From: GCA-2683135 sp964507445
Lineage (GTDB): Bacteria; Planctomycetota; GCA-002687715
Direction of reading: 5' to 3'
Length of the DNA: 64,000 nucleotides
Assembly: GCA_964507445.1 (NCBI GenBank)
Contig: CAZDQF010000004.1
Location: forward strand, 186,001-250,000
Positions 51,865 to 60,565 of this stretch are shown piece after piece (the first letter of the stretch is position 1; each line of letters starts with the position of its first letter). Made by a program: the position numbers and the translations under genes. The notes below the pieces were generated by a model. The model saw only the letters and a list, made by a program, of their open reading frames with translations, was not told the origin of the DNA and searched no databases.

Positions 51865-54846
51865 TCAATCGATGTAGAGGAAACCGTTGGAGTTGAGGCA
51901 GACCAGACAGAACTTCTGCAGCGCGTCGTGGTCCGAGAGCTTGTACTCCTCGCGCAGCTCCGCGAGGAAGGCCACGTGGTCCTCGAGCTGCTCCGCGTCG
52001 GCCTCGCGGCCGGACACGAGGACGACGCCCAGACGGACGCGAGCCCGGTCGTCCTCGCCGCACTCCGCGGTCAATCGCCTGGCGAACGCGTCCGCCATGC
52101 GCTGGGTGAACGCGCCGTTCAACGCGCTCAGGGCCTGGATGGGCGTGGTGGTGTTGAACCGCACCGGGCAGGCCTTGTCCGTGTCCGCCAGGTCGAAGCT
52201 GGACAGGATGGGGGTCAGCAGGGAACGCTTGACCTTGATGTAGATGCTGCGGCGCCGCGACTCCTCGTCGGAGGACATCCCCCACACGGATCCGGGACGG
52301 CTGGAGGTCGCCAGCGCCGCCTTCGGCATCAACGAGTAGAAGGACGGGCCCCCGGCCTTGAGGTTCAACTGCCCCGACACCGCCAGCATGGAGTCGCGGA
52401 TCTCCTCCGCCGTCATGCGTCGCCCGTCGAACCTCCAGAACAGGCGATTGGATGGGTCCTCCTGCAGCGCCCTGGCGTCCTCTCTTCCGGACATCCGGTA
52501 GGTGCTGGAGAGCATGATGGTGCGGTGGAGCTTCTTGATGCTCCAACCACCGGCCACCAGCTTGTTGGCCAGCCAGTCCAGCAGCCTGGGATGGGTCGGA
52601 CGTGAACCGAGCTCGCCGAAATCAGAGGAGGTCTCGACGATGCCACGGCCGAAGTGGTGCTGGAACACCCGGTTCGCCATCACCCGGGAGGTGAGGGGGT
52701 TGGCCGGATTGACGATCCACTCCGCCAGCGCGCGGCGACGGCCGGAGGACCGGCGTTCCTCCCGCGCCTTCGCCGGAGAGGGCGGCGGAGCGGACACACA
52801 TGCGGGGACCAGGGGTTCGACCTCCGCGCCCTTCACGTGGGCGTTGCCGCGCACGTGGACGTGCATCTTGGGAGGCTTCGGCCCCCGTTCCTGGACCGCC
52901 ATGGCGCGGTCGATCTCCGGCAGCCGGCGCCGGCGAACCTTGTCCAGCTCCTTGCGCAGGGCTTCGTACCGACCGAAGGCCTCCTCTCCGAGCACCTCCC
53001 TGCCGCGCTTCATGACCTCGTCCTGCAGCTTGCGCCGCTCCTTGGGCGCACGCCGGAGAGACAGGGAGCGACGCCCGAAGGCCAGGTCCGCCAGCTCCCC
53101 CCGTCCCAGCTCGGAACGGCTGAGGGGCGCCACGTGAACGTACTGACCGCCGCCGGTCTGGCGACAGTGAACCGCCAGCACGTTGCCCTCTGGCCTCAAG
53201 GTGGCGCGGGCCTCCGGTGAGACCTCCACGACCTCATAGTCGCCCCGGTAACCACCGCGCTTGAACGCCGGGGTCCCGTTGATCCAGACCTCCACGTCCT
53301 CGTCATGGTGGACGACGAGCACCGCATCCGCCGGTCGCTGATCGCCCCAGTCAAAGGTGGTGCGCAGCCAGATCCGACCGCTGGACCACTCGGTCCCTAC
53401 CCGCGCCCCCGGGGTGCCCTCCGTGCCGAAGCCCGGCGACCCCGCGTCCCAGCCCTCACCGAGGGGACCGGATTGCCAGCCCTCCCCCGGTTCTTCCGTG
53501 GTGAACCGCCAGAGCGCCGGGGTCGCCTCGGTCCACCAGGCGTCAAGCCCGTGCCCCTTCTCGCGCACCCAGTAGTCAAACCGGAACGGGACCAGCCCCT
53601 TGGCCAGCTCCACCGTGGCGCTCCACAGCCCCTTCTTCTTCTTGCTGCCGGCGCCGATGACCTCCTGGCCCGCGATCACGAGTCTGGGATGAAGCCTGGT
53701 GCGGAAGTTGAACGTGTAGGAGCCTGGGCGCGGCACCGTCAGGTTGCCCTCGTAGACCAGGCCCACGGACTCGTTGCGGGACGCCACCGTCAGATCAAGC
53801 AACCCGGAGGGCAGCTCGCCCTTCGCCTCGGGGAGCAGCATGTCGAAGTCCGGCATCCGGTCCCAGGTGTCCCGGTAGAAGCGATAGCGCAAGCCCACCA
53901 GGGCGCCCGCGCCCACAGCCTCCGAGTTGAGCCGACTGAGGTACTCGCCCTCCATGGAGCGCATGCGGTCGATGACCCGGGCCTCGTCCTCCCGTTTCTT
54001 CTTCTCCGCGTCGACGCGGCGCTGCTCCTCCTCCGGCGAGGCGATGGAGGTCAGCACGCCGTCGATGCTCATGTCCGTCATGCCGACGAACCAGGACATG
54101 AACCCGTAGTACTCCCGCTGGCTGATGGGGTCGCCCTTGTGATCGTGGCAGCGGGCGCAGCCGACGGTCATGCCGAGGAGCGCCTCGGACGTGGTGGAGA
54201 CGACGTCATCCAGGACGTCGTAGCGCGCCTGCAATCGCCCCTGACCGGGCTCATCATCCCACTGCATGAGGCGCAGGTATCCGGTAGCGATCGTGGTCTC
54301 CGGGGTCCTGTCGTCCAGCTCGTCCCCGGCCAGCTGCTCGAGGATCATGCGGTCGTAGGGCTTGTCGCTGTTGAAAGCGTCGATGACCCAGTCCCGGTAG
54401 CGCCAGGCGAACTTCTTGTTGGAGTCCCGCTCGTAGCCGTTGGTCTCCGCATAGCGCACCAGGTCCAGCCAGTGACGAGCCCACTTCTCCCCGTACTGAG
54501 GGCGAGAGAGGAGATCATCCACGAGCCGGGGGAACGCATCCGGTCGGTCATCGTCCAGAAACGCCTGCACCTCCTCGGGCGAGGGCGGCAGGCCGATGAG
54601 GTCGAAGAGGGCGCGGCGCACCAGGGCCACCCGGTCCGCCGGAGGCGCCGGACGCAGCCCTGCGTCCTCAAGGCGACGCAGCACGAACCGGTCCAGGTCA
54701 CTGGTGACCCAGGACTCGTCGGAGACCGTGGGCGGCTGCACCGGCTCGAGGGAAGCGTAGGACCAACCAGCCAGCCCATCCTGGCCGACGACGGGCAACG
54801 CGGCCGCGAGATGGACGATGAGCAGGAACGGAACTCTGCATGACAT
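51865..54846 (-). CDS. PSCyt2-PA14-PSD1 (DUF1549/DUF1553) exported protein
   Basis: A 993-residue exported protein (signal MSCRVPFLLIVHLAAALPVV). An N-terminal DUF1549 domain (about 30-260) includes CARCHDHKGDPI, a CxxCH haem-like site near residue 232. A PA14-like carbohydrate-binding domain follows (about 320-440; GNLTVPRPGSYTFNFRTRLH), then a jelly-roll (about 490-580), and DUF1553 (PSD1) at the C-terminus (TSRVMANRVFQHHFGRGIVE, FRFDGRRMTAEEIRDSMLAV style). Proteins of this kind pair with DUF1501 and are thought to bind glycans with electron transfer; the reaction is unproven. Confidence 0.92.
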   Translation of the reverse strand: MSCRVPFLLIVHLAAALPVVGQDGLAGWSYASLEPVQPPTVSDESWVTSDLDRFVLRRLEDAGLRPAPPADRVALVRRALFDLIGLPPSPEEVQAFLDDDRPDAFPRLVDDLLSRPQYGEKWARHWLDLVRYAETNGYERDSNKKFAWRYRDWVIDAFNSDKPYDRMILEQLAGDELDDRTPETTIATGYLRLMQWDDEPGQGRLQARYDVLDDVVSTTSEALLGMTVGCARCHDHKGDPISQREYYGFMSWFVGMTDMSIDGVLTSIASPEEEQRRVDAEKKKREDEARVIDRMRSMEGEYLSRLNSEAVGAGALVGLRYRFYRDTWDRMPDFDMLLPEAKGELPSGLLDLTVASRNESVGLVYEGNLTVPRPGSYTFNFRTRLHPRLVIAGQEVIGAGSKKKKGLWSATVELAKGLVPFRFDYWVREKGHGLDAWWTEATPALWRFTTEEPGEGWQSGPLGEGWDAGSPGFGTEGTPGARVGTEWSSGRIWLRTTFDWGDQRPADAVLVVHHDEDVEVWINGTPAFKRGGYRGDYEVVEVSPEARATLRPEGNVLAVHCRQTGGGQYVHVAPLSRSELGRGELADLAFGRRSLSLRRAPKERRKLQDEVMKRGREVLGEEAFGRYEALRKELDKVRRRRLPEIDRAMAVQERGPKPPKMHVHVRGNAHVKGAEVEPLVPACVSAPPPSPAKAREERRSSGRRRALAEWIVNPANPLTSRVMANRVFQHHFGRGIVETSSDFGELGSRPTHPRLLDWLANKLVAGGWSIKKLHRTIMLSSTYRMSGREDARALQEDPSNRLFWRFDGRRMTAEEIRDSMLAVSGQLNLKAGGPSFYSLMPKAALATSSRPGSVWGMSSDEESRRRSIYIKVKRSLLTPILSSFDLADTDKACPVRFNTTTPIQALSALNGAFTQRMADAFARRLTAECGEDDRARVRLGVVLVSGREADAEQLEDHVAFLAELREEYKLSDHDALQKFCLVCLNSNGFLYID

Positions 54847-54934
54847 GATCGGAATGGCCCCCCGGAAGCGGATTCTACCAACCGGCCTCGGTCTGGTGCT
54901 CGCCCTCCGGCGACAACCGACGGCGGCGGGCACC

Positions 54935-55975
54935 CTACTGCTCCTCCACCTCCTCCTTCCACGCGGGGGCGTAGCGCAGCCCCAGTCCCATGATCCGATC
55001 CAGGAGCCCGGGGTACTCCAGCCCGGTGACCCTGGCGGACTCTGCAAAATCCTCATCGCGTGAGAGGTCCGGATTGGCGTTCGCCTCAAGGACCCAGATC
55101 TGGCCGTCCCCATCCAGCCGCATGTCGATGCGAGCGTATCCGGAGATGCCCAGGGCGCGATAGATGCGTTTGGCCAGCCGCACGATGCGCCGCTCGACGC
55201 CCTCCGGCAGGTCCTCGGCGGGCCCGGTCCGGACCCCCAGCTTCTTCTGGTACGCCACGTCCCACTTGACCCGGGAGGTGGCGATGGGGGCTGTCCCCTT
55301 GGGCAGGCTCTCGAACCGCATCTCCCAGATCGGGAACACCGTCAGGCGATCGTTCCCCATGACCCCCACGTACAGCTCCCGTCCCTCGATGTACTCCTCC
55401 GCCAGCGCATCGGTCCCGACGGTCTCGTGGACGAAGGTGACGCGCTCCTTGAGGGCCTCCTCGTTCTGCACGATGGAGGCCTGGGCGATGCCGATGGAGG
55501 CGTGCTCCGCGGCGGACTTGATGAACAAGGGGAACCGTAAGTGCTTGCGCAACCGGATGGCCCGTCCACGGCGGAAGGTCTGGAAGGCGGGGCTCGGGAC
55601 ACGGTGGAAGCTGAGGATCTTCTTGCTCAGCACCTTGTCGCTGCTGAGCAGCAACCCGCGCGGGTTGCTCCCGGTGTACGGGACGTGGCGCAGCTCCAGC
55701 CAGCTGACCACGTAGGCATCATAGGCCGTGATGCCCTGGAAGTGCCCGAGCAGGTTGAACACCAGGTGCGGCTTGAACGACGTTATATGGGAGCGGATGG
55801 GACCCAGCTCGTCACGCACCCCCAGCGGGAGCACGTCATGCCCCTGTCCCTTGAGCGCGTTCAGGACGTCCCACTCGACCTGCCACTTGTACACCTCTTC
55901 CTCCGGCACTCCCTTGATGGAGTCCGGCGGCACGAGCTCCTCATGCATCAACAACAACACACGCTTGCGTCTCAT
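54935..55975 (-). CDS. ATP-grasp ligase (D-alanine-D-alanine ligase-like)
   Basis: A 346-residue protein with the ATP-grasp C-terminal half: PLFIKSAAEHASIGIAQAS (ATP-binding Lys), EEYIEGRELYVGVMGNDRL, and YARIDMRLDGDGQIWVLEAN followed by ANPDLS (metal-binding Asp/Glu/Asn). It looks like the Ddl fold but lacks the exact Ddl N-terminal signatures, so the substrate may differ. The start ATG overlaps the stop of the HExxH protein gene by 4 nt, linking the two. Cytosolic. Confidence 0.83.
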   Translation of the reverse strand: MRRKRVLLLMHEELVPPDSIKGVPEEEVYKWQVEWDVLNALKGQGHDVLPLGVRDELGPIRSHITSFKPHLVFNLLGHFQGITAYDAYVVSWLELRHVPYTGSNPRGLLLSSDKVLSKKILSFHRVPSPAFQTFRRGRAIRLRKHLRFPLFIKSAAEHASIGIAQASIVQNEEALKERVTFVHETVGTDALAEEYIEGRELYVGVMGNDRLTVFPIWEMRFESLPKGTAPIATSRVKWDVAYQKKLGVRTGPAEDLPEGVERRIVRLAKRIYRALGISGYARIDMRLDGDGQIWVLEANANPDLSRDEDFAESARVTGLEYPGLLDRIMGLGLRYAPAWKEEVEEQ

Positions 55976-57000
55976 CGGCGGTACTCCGAATGACGTGTCG
56001 CGAGGAAGCTCATGGTGACGCTGGTCAGCAGGACGGCCGCGTCCACGCGGGCCTCTGCTGCCGGTCGCATGAGCCTGAGGTCCAGGACGCGACAGCGGCG
56101 TAGCAACTCGTTGAACACCTGTTTGATCAGGTAGGGATGCTGACCGGTCACCGCCGAGACCCGCGTCCGCAGGTCGTTGTAGTGCCGGATCAGGAACGAC
56201 GTGGCGCGCTCCCTCCGTCGGTAGATGGGGTCGGACGAGAAGATGCGCTTCAGGGACGCGTCATATTCCGTGGAGTGCTCGTCCGAGTAATGGGCCTGCT
56301 TGCTGCGGTAGTACTCCCGCAGGGTCATGCGGAGCTTGTTCACGGGGTCACGCCGCGCCCGCGAACGGACCTTGCGAGGCTGATTCGCGATCTCACCCAT
56401 GAGTTGATCCACGAACTCCAACTTCGCCAGGGCCGGCCAGCCGGCGTAGTGCGTCCGCCAGCGGCTGCGAGGACGCAACCACACCGCGAACGTCTCCGCC
56501 CAGTCCTCTCCCGCGTGGCTCTGGGCGTACCAGGAGTCCAGGTTGAGGACGTAATTCCGGCTCGAGGGGTGCGGGACGTAGGCGTCCCGGTACGGTTCGG
56601 AGAACCGCCCGAACACCTCCCGCCAACGCTTCCGCCAATGCAGACGGTAGGCGTTGTCGAGGGCGTGAGCGGTCTCGTGACGCAGCAACCGCATGCACCA
56701 GTCATGGGTGCCCCCCTCCACCTCCAGCATGTGGCGCCGCTCGAGCCGGGCCAGCCGCGGGTGGGCCAGGAAGAACGGCAGCGCGAACCCGGTGACGCCG
56801 TCAGGGGTGAACCAGTCCGTGGAGAGCCACACATAGGGGCGGAAACGCAACCCGGCGCGCGCCAATTCGTCGTACAGCCTGCCGACCCGCGCTTCGAGGG
56901 CGGTCCCCTCCAGCGTCAGTTCGAGATCGCAGATCCGGGTATCGAGCAGCTCACCCTGTTTGAGATCGATCCACCAGGGTTTGCGACGCCGTCGCGTCAT
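55972..57000 (-). CDS. Putative zinc metallopeptidase-like protein (HETAH), partner of the ATP-grasp
   Basis: A 342-residue protein. RLLRHETAHALDNAYRLHWR carries a HExxH zinc motif (HETAH) and EDWAETFAVWL could supply the third ligand (Glu), typical of gluzincin-like proteins. The rest is basic and helical (RRRERATSFLIRHYNDLRTR). The start ATG at 57000 has GGGAGG upstream. It is coupled by a 4-nt overlap to the ATP-grasp gene, so they likely work in one pathway, perhaps peptide ligation and cleavage. I know of no characterised member. Confidence 0.78.
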   Translation of the reverse strand: MTRRRRKPWWIDLKQGELLDTRICDLELTLEGTALEARVGRLYDELARAGLRFRPYVWLSTDWFTPDGVTGFALPFFLAHPRLARLERRHMLEVEGGTHDWCMRLLRHETAHALDNAYRLHWRKRWREVFGRFSEPYRDAYVPHPSSRNYVLNLDSWYAQSHAGEDWAETFAVWLRPRSRWRTHYAGWPALAKLEFVDQLMGEIANQPRKVRSRARRDPVNKLRMTLREYYRSKQAHYSDEHSTEYDASLKRIFSSDPIYRRRERATSFLIRHYNDLRTRVSAVTGQHPYLIKQVFNELLRRCRVLDLRLMRPAAEARVDAAVLLTSVTMSFLATRHSEYRR

Positions 57001-57060
57001 GGGGCCCTCCCTGTGGGATCCTATCACGGGGCACCCGGTCGGCTTGATTGGGCCCGTGGG

Positions 57061-57468
57061 ATGACCGATGATCAACTTATGGGTGCGTCCTCCGCCAGAC
57101 CACTGATCCTGATTCCGGTGATCCTGTCAGCCCTGCTGGCGGACGTGACGCTGTGCACCCTCGCCCACCTGATCACCCACGATCACCACACCCATGGGTC
57201 GGCGTGCTCCGGCCCTTGCGACGGCCCCCACGACCACGCCGACGACACGCCGGAGGCCCCGTGCCCTGACGACGACTGCTGCGGTCGGTGCCAGGGTCAC
57301 CCCCGGTACATGGGTCGCGCCGTCGCGTTCGGATCGGCGATCCTCGGATCGCGCTGGCCCCACGAGAGGCCCTTCTCTCAGGCGACACGGCCGCGGGGAA
57401 CGATCGCGCAACCCGACCGTCGCCCGTGTCGGCCGCCCCCGAACGCGGGTATCGTCTTCCTCATCTGA
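57061..57468 (+). CDS. Small His/Cys-rich protein upstream of the RND efflux operon
   Basis: A 135-residue protein. One hydrophobic segment (LILIPVILSALLADVTLCTL) is followed by HLITHDHHTHGSACSGPC, GPHDHADDTPEAPCPDDDCC and GRCQGHPRYMG, a dense cluster of His, Cys and Asp that looks metal-binding. It stands 74 nt before the outer-membrane component gene of an RND efflux system, so it may be a periplasmic metal-binding or sensing accessory. ATG at 57061 is used; the frame extends upstream without support. Confidence 0.65.
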   Translation: MTDDQLMGASSARPLILIPVILSALLADVTLCTLAHLITHDHHTHGSACSGPCDGPHDHADDTPEAPCPDDDCCGRCQGHPRYMGRAVAFGSAILGSRWPHERPFSQATRPRGTIAQPDRRPCRPPPNAGIVFLI

Positions 57469-57542
57469 TCCTCTGCTCCCTCGAGTGGTCCGCCAGTACG
57501 GGGACCGTCACGGACGCCAGCATCAGGATCTGAGGACGAGCC

Positions 57543-58949
57543 ATGGGCAGAAACACGAACCTCGTCGGTCCTCTCTTCCTCGTGAGCTGTGTCCTGGCCG
57601 GTTGCGTGAGTTACGAACCACGCCCGCTGGACGCAGCCGCGACGGTCAGGGAGATCGATCAACGGCGCTCGACGCCGCCGTCGGAAACACCATCCTCGGC
57701 CGTGACCTTCGGTCAGGCCGCCGCGTGGATGGGCGCCCTCGGCCCGGACATCCTCGAAGCCGTCTCCCGTTACGAGACGGCCCTCGCCCGGGCACGGGTG
57801 CCCACCCCCATCCCCAACCCCATGTTGGAGCTCGGACCCACCTACGGGTTCGGCTCCGACATCGACACCCGACGAGTGGGCGGCTTTGGCGCCCTGGGCA
57901 TCACCCTGCCCCTCGGAGGACGGCTGCAGCGCACGGACGACCTGGACCGGGTGAGGGCGGAGGTCGCCCGCGTCGACGGCGTCGCCCGTCACCGTGAGCT
58001 GTTCCTCCAGTTGAGGGCCCGCTGGATCGAGGCCATCGCGGCGCAGCGACAGGCGGAGGCCCAGGTGACGCTGGAGGAGGCCGCCGCCACATCGCTCCAC
58101 CTCATGAAGCGCCGGGTCGAGGCCGGGTCGGCCACGGCGGTGGACGTGGCCCTGTTCGAATTGGAGCTGGGTCGACGTCGCACCGAGAAGCTCCAGGGAG
58201 CCGCCGCCGTGACCCGCAGCCTGTTCCGGCTCTCCGAGCTGGTGGGCGTCAACCACGAATCACTACAGCCCCTGGACCTGTCACTCCCCACTGCGACGGA
58301 TGATGAGCACACCCTTCAGCAACTGAAGCAGCGCCTGGTGACCCATCACCCGGAACTGGCGCGGCTCCGCGCTCGCTACGAAGAGGCGGAGGCGCAGCTC
58401 CGACTCGAGGTCTCCAAGCAGTACCCGGACCTGGTGCTGGGCCCCAACGTGGACAAGGACACGGGCGAGAGCAAGACGGTCCTGGGGCTCGCCCTGGGGA
58501 TCCCATTGCCCTTCTTCGATCGCAACCAGAAGGCCATCGCGGAGGCGGAGCACCGGCGGGAGGAGGTTCGGGTTCGCTACGAGGCCGAGGCCAGCCGCGC
58601 CCTGGCGAAGCTGGAGCAGACCTGCCACGAATTGCGGCTACGCACCGCTGAACACGAGGCCCTGCGGACCGACGTCCTCCCCGCCGCCCGGCGCGGCGTG
58701 GAGCTCGCACGAGCCGCCACGCAGGCGGGCCCCGGAGACGTCTTGAAGACCCTCGCAGCGGAGCGGAGCTTCGGCGTCATCCAGCTGGAGGTGACCCGCG
58801 CCGAGCTGGCGGTGTTGACCGCGTGGGCCGAGCTGGAGGGAGCGGTGGGGATGCCGCTCATCCGGTTCCCGGGGAACGACGCAGGACTGTCCGCCCCGTC
58901 CCGGCTGAAGCCGACACAGGACCGCGACGTGATGGAGGTGAACCGATGA
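57543..58949 (+). CDS. Outer-membrane efflux lipoprotein (CzcC/TolC-like)
   Basis: A 468-residue TolC-family protein with a lipoprotein signal (MGRNTNLVGPLFLVSCVLAGC, lipidated Cys21). Long amphipathic helices fit the OEP barrel-tunnel (ALARARVPTPIPNPMLELGP, LFLQLRARWIEAIAAQRQAE, DLVLGPNVDKDTGESKTVLG). It is the outer-membrane channel of the RND system encoded next. Its stop overlaps the adaptor start by 4 nt. Confidence 0.92.
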   Translation: MGRNTNLVGPLFLVSCVLAGCVSYEPRPLDAAATVREIDQRRSTPPSETPSSAVTFGQAAAWMGALGPDILEAVSRYETALARARVPTPIPNPMLELGPTYGFGSDIDTRRVGGFGALGITLPLGGRLQRTDDLDRVRAEVARVDGVARHRELFLQLRARWIEAIAAQRQAEAQVTLEEAAATSLHLMKRRVEAGSATAVDVALFELELGRRRTEKLQGAAAVTRSLFRLSELVGVNHESLQPLDLSLPTATDDEHTLQQLKQRLVTHHPELARLRARYEEAEAQLRLEVSKQYPDLVLGPNVDKDTGESKTVLGLALGIPLPFFDRNQKAIAEAEHRREEVRVRYEAEASRALAKLEQTCHELRLRTAEHEALRTDVLPAARRGVELARAATQAGPGDVLKTLAAERSFGVIQLEVTRAELAVLTAWAELEGAVGMPLIRFPGNDAGLSAPSRLKPTQDRDVMEVNR

Positions 58950-60565
58950 AGTCCCTGGCCATGCTGCTGTTCTGTGTCCTGCTCGCGCTCATCGGAGCGG
59001 CCGGTGGATGGCTCGCCCGGAGCCAGAGCGCCACCACGGCCACAGACTCAGCCCACGCTCACGACGACGAACCCGTCCGGCTACCCGCCCAGACCCTCAA
59101 GAACCTCGGGGTCACCACCGGCGACCTGGAAATCACGGAGTTCGATCGCACCCGCGACCTCCCGGCGGTGGTTGAGCACAGCCCCCTCAATCACACCCCG
59201 GTCTTCTCCCTCGTGGGAGGCCGGGTGGCGGCAGTGGCGGTGGAACCGGGCGCGACGGTTTCCGCCGGCGAGCCGCTGCTCACCATCGTGCGGGACCCCA
59301 TCCCGCCGCCGACTCTGGCCATCACGGAAGCCCTTCTGCAACCCGCCCAGGAGGCCATCCATCAGGCGGCCCTGAGCCTGCGCAAGACCGGGGCGGAGAA
59401 GGCCATCCTCAACGAGGAGCTGACGCGCTTGCGGCAGTTCTCCGGCGGCTCCGGTCAGGGCGACGTGGTCATCCCCAGGCAGGCGGTCATCGACTGCGAG
59501 AACAAGCTGCGCCGGGCCACCTCGGCCTATGACAGCGCCCGCGCAGAGCTCCGGGCCCACGGCTTCGAGGAGGAACAACTGAAGGAGCTCGAGTCCGAGA
59601 ATCACCTGCCTCCCCTGGGACCCCAGGTCTGGCGACGGACCCTGAGACACAACGGCCTGTGGCCCGAGAACGCGGCCCAGCTCCTGGAGTTGATCCCGGC
59701 GGAACAGCGGGCCATGCCCTGGGTCATCGCCACGGTGGGCGAGCTGGCCGCGAGCGGGCTCGCCAGCGAGGGGTTCCTCCGTTGGATGAAGGACAACCCG
59801 ACCCGACGCTCCCGCTTCCTCGACTTCGCGTCCCTGCTTCAGCGGGGTCACAGCATGGCTGACATCCGGGCCCTGAGCGCAGCCGGAGCCCTGGAACCGA
59901 TGGTGACCATCCGGGCTCCGGGGGCGCCACCGGCAGACTGGGACGTGGGCACCCTGGATGTCCGTGACGGCGCTCGGGTGGAGCCCGGGACCCCCCTCCT
60001 GACCCTGGTGGACGCCCGCACCATGCGCCTGCGTGTGGACCCGGAAGGCAGCGAGAAGGCCGTCCTTCTGGACGCCCTGCGAGCCGGTCGCACCTGCACG
60101 GCGCGGCCGTTGGTGGAGGGAGCAGGCCCGATGCTGACGGACATCACCCTCACCTTCGTCGAGGGAGACGGCGCCCACCCGGAGCGCACCTACGCCACCC
60201 TCGAGAACCAGCCCCTGGCGACCCGGGATCGGGGTGGCCGCGGGTTCCGATCCTGGACCCTGCGACCGGGGCTGCGCTATGTCCTGCAGGTCCCGTTCGA
60301 GACCATGGCGAACGTGTTCGTGGTGCCGGCGAGCGCCGTCACCACCGACGGGCCGCACAAGATCGTGTACGTCCGCCGCGGGCTCGACTTCAAGTCCCGC
60401 AAGGTGGAGGTGCTGTACCAGGACGAGGAGGTGGTGGTCCTCCCCGCGGATGACCGCATCGGCAACGTCCTGCGCCCCGGCCAGACCATCGCCCTGACCG
60501 GCGCCTACGCCCTCGGGCTGGCGCTGGAGAAGCAAGCCGCGGTCGGACACGGACATCCCCACTGA
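58946..60565 (+). CDS. RND periplasmic adaptor (CzcB/CusB-like) with large insertion
   Basis: A 539-residue membrane-fusion protein with an N-terminal anchor (MKSLAMLLFCVLLALIGAAG), then AHAHDDEPVRLP (His/Asp-rich, possible metal site) and the lipoyl/beta-barrel region (GGRVAAVAVEPGATVSAGEP; later FVVPASAVTTDGPHKIVYVR). Between the two halves lies an unusual helical insert of about 150 residues (WRRTLRHNGLWPENAAQLLE to GHSMADIRAL) not seen in CusB. It overlaps the OEP stop (ATGA) and the RND start (TGATG), so the three are co-translated. Heavy-metal efflux inferred. Confidence 0.88.
   Translation: MKSLAMLLFCVLLALIGAAGGWLARSQSATTATDSAHAHDDEPVRLPAQTLKNLGVTTGDLEITEFDRTRDLPAVVEHSPLNHTPVFSLVGGRVAAVAVEPGATVSAGEPLLTIVRDPIPPPTLAITEALLQPAQEAIHQAALSLRKTGAEKAILNEELTRLRQFSGGSGQGDVVIPRQAVIDCENKLRRATSAYDSARAELRAHGFEEEQLKELESENHLPPLGPQVWRRTLRHNGLWPENAAQLLELIPAEQRAMPWVIATVGELAASGLASEGFLRWMKDNPTRRSRFLDFASLLQRGHSMADIRALSAAGALEPMVTIRAPGAPPADWDVGTLDVRDGARVEPGTPLLTLVDARTMRLRVDPEGSEKAVLLDALRAGRTCTARPLVEGAGPMLTDITLTFVEGDGAHPERTYATLENQPLATRDRGGRGFRSWTLRPGLRYVLQVPFETMANVFVVPASAVTTDGPHKIVYVRRGLDFKSRKVEVLYQDEEVVVLPADDRIGNVLRPGQTIALTGAYALGLALEKQAAVGHGHPH

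Noticed and set aside
56137..57060. Upstream open frame before the His/Cys-rich protein
   Set aside because: It lies antisense over the HExxH protein gene and lacks a ribosome binding site or domain; ATG 57061 is used.
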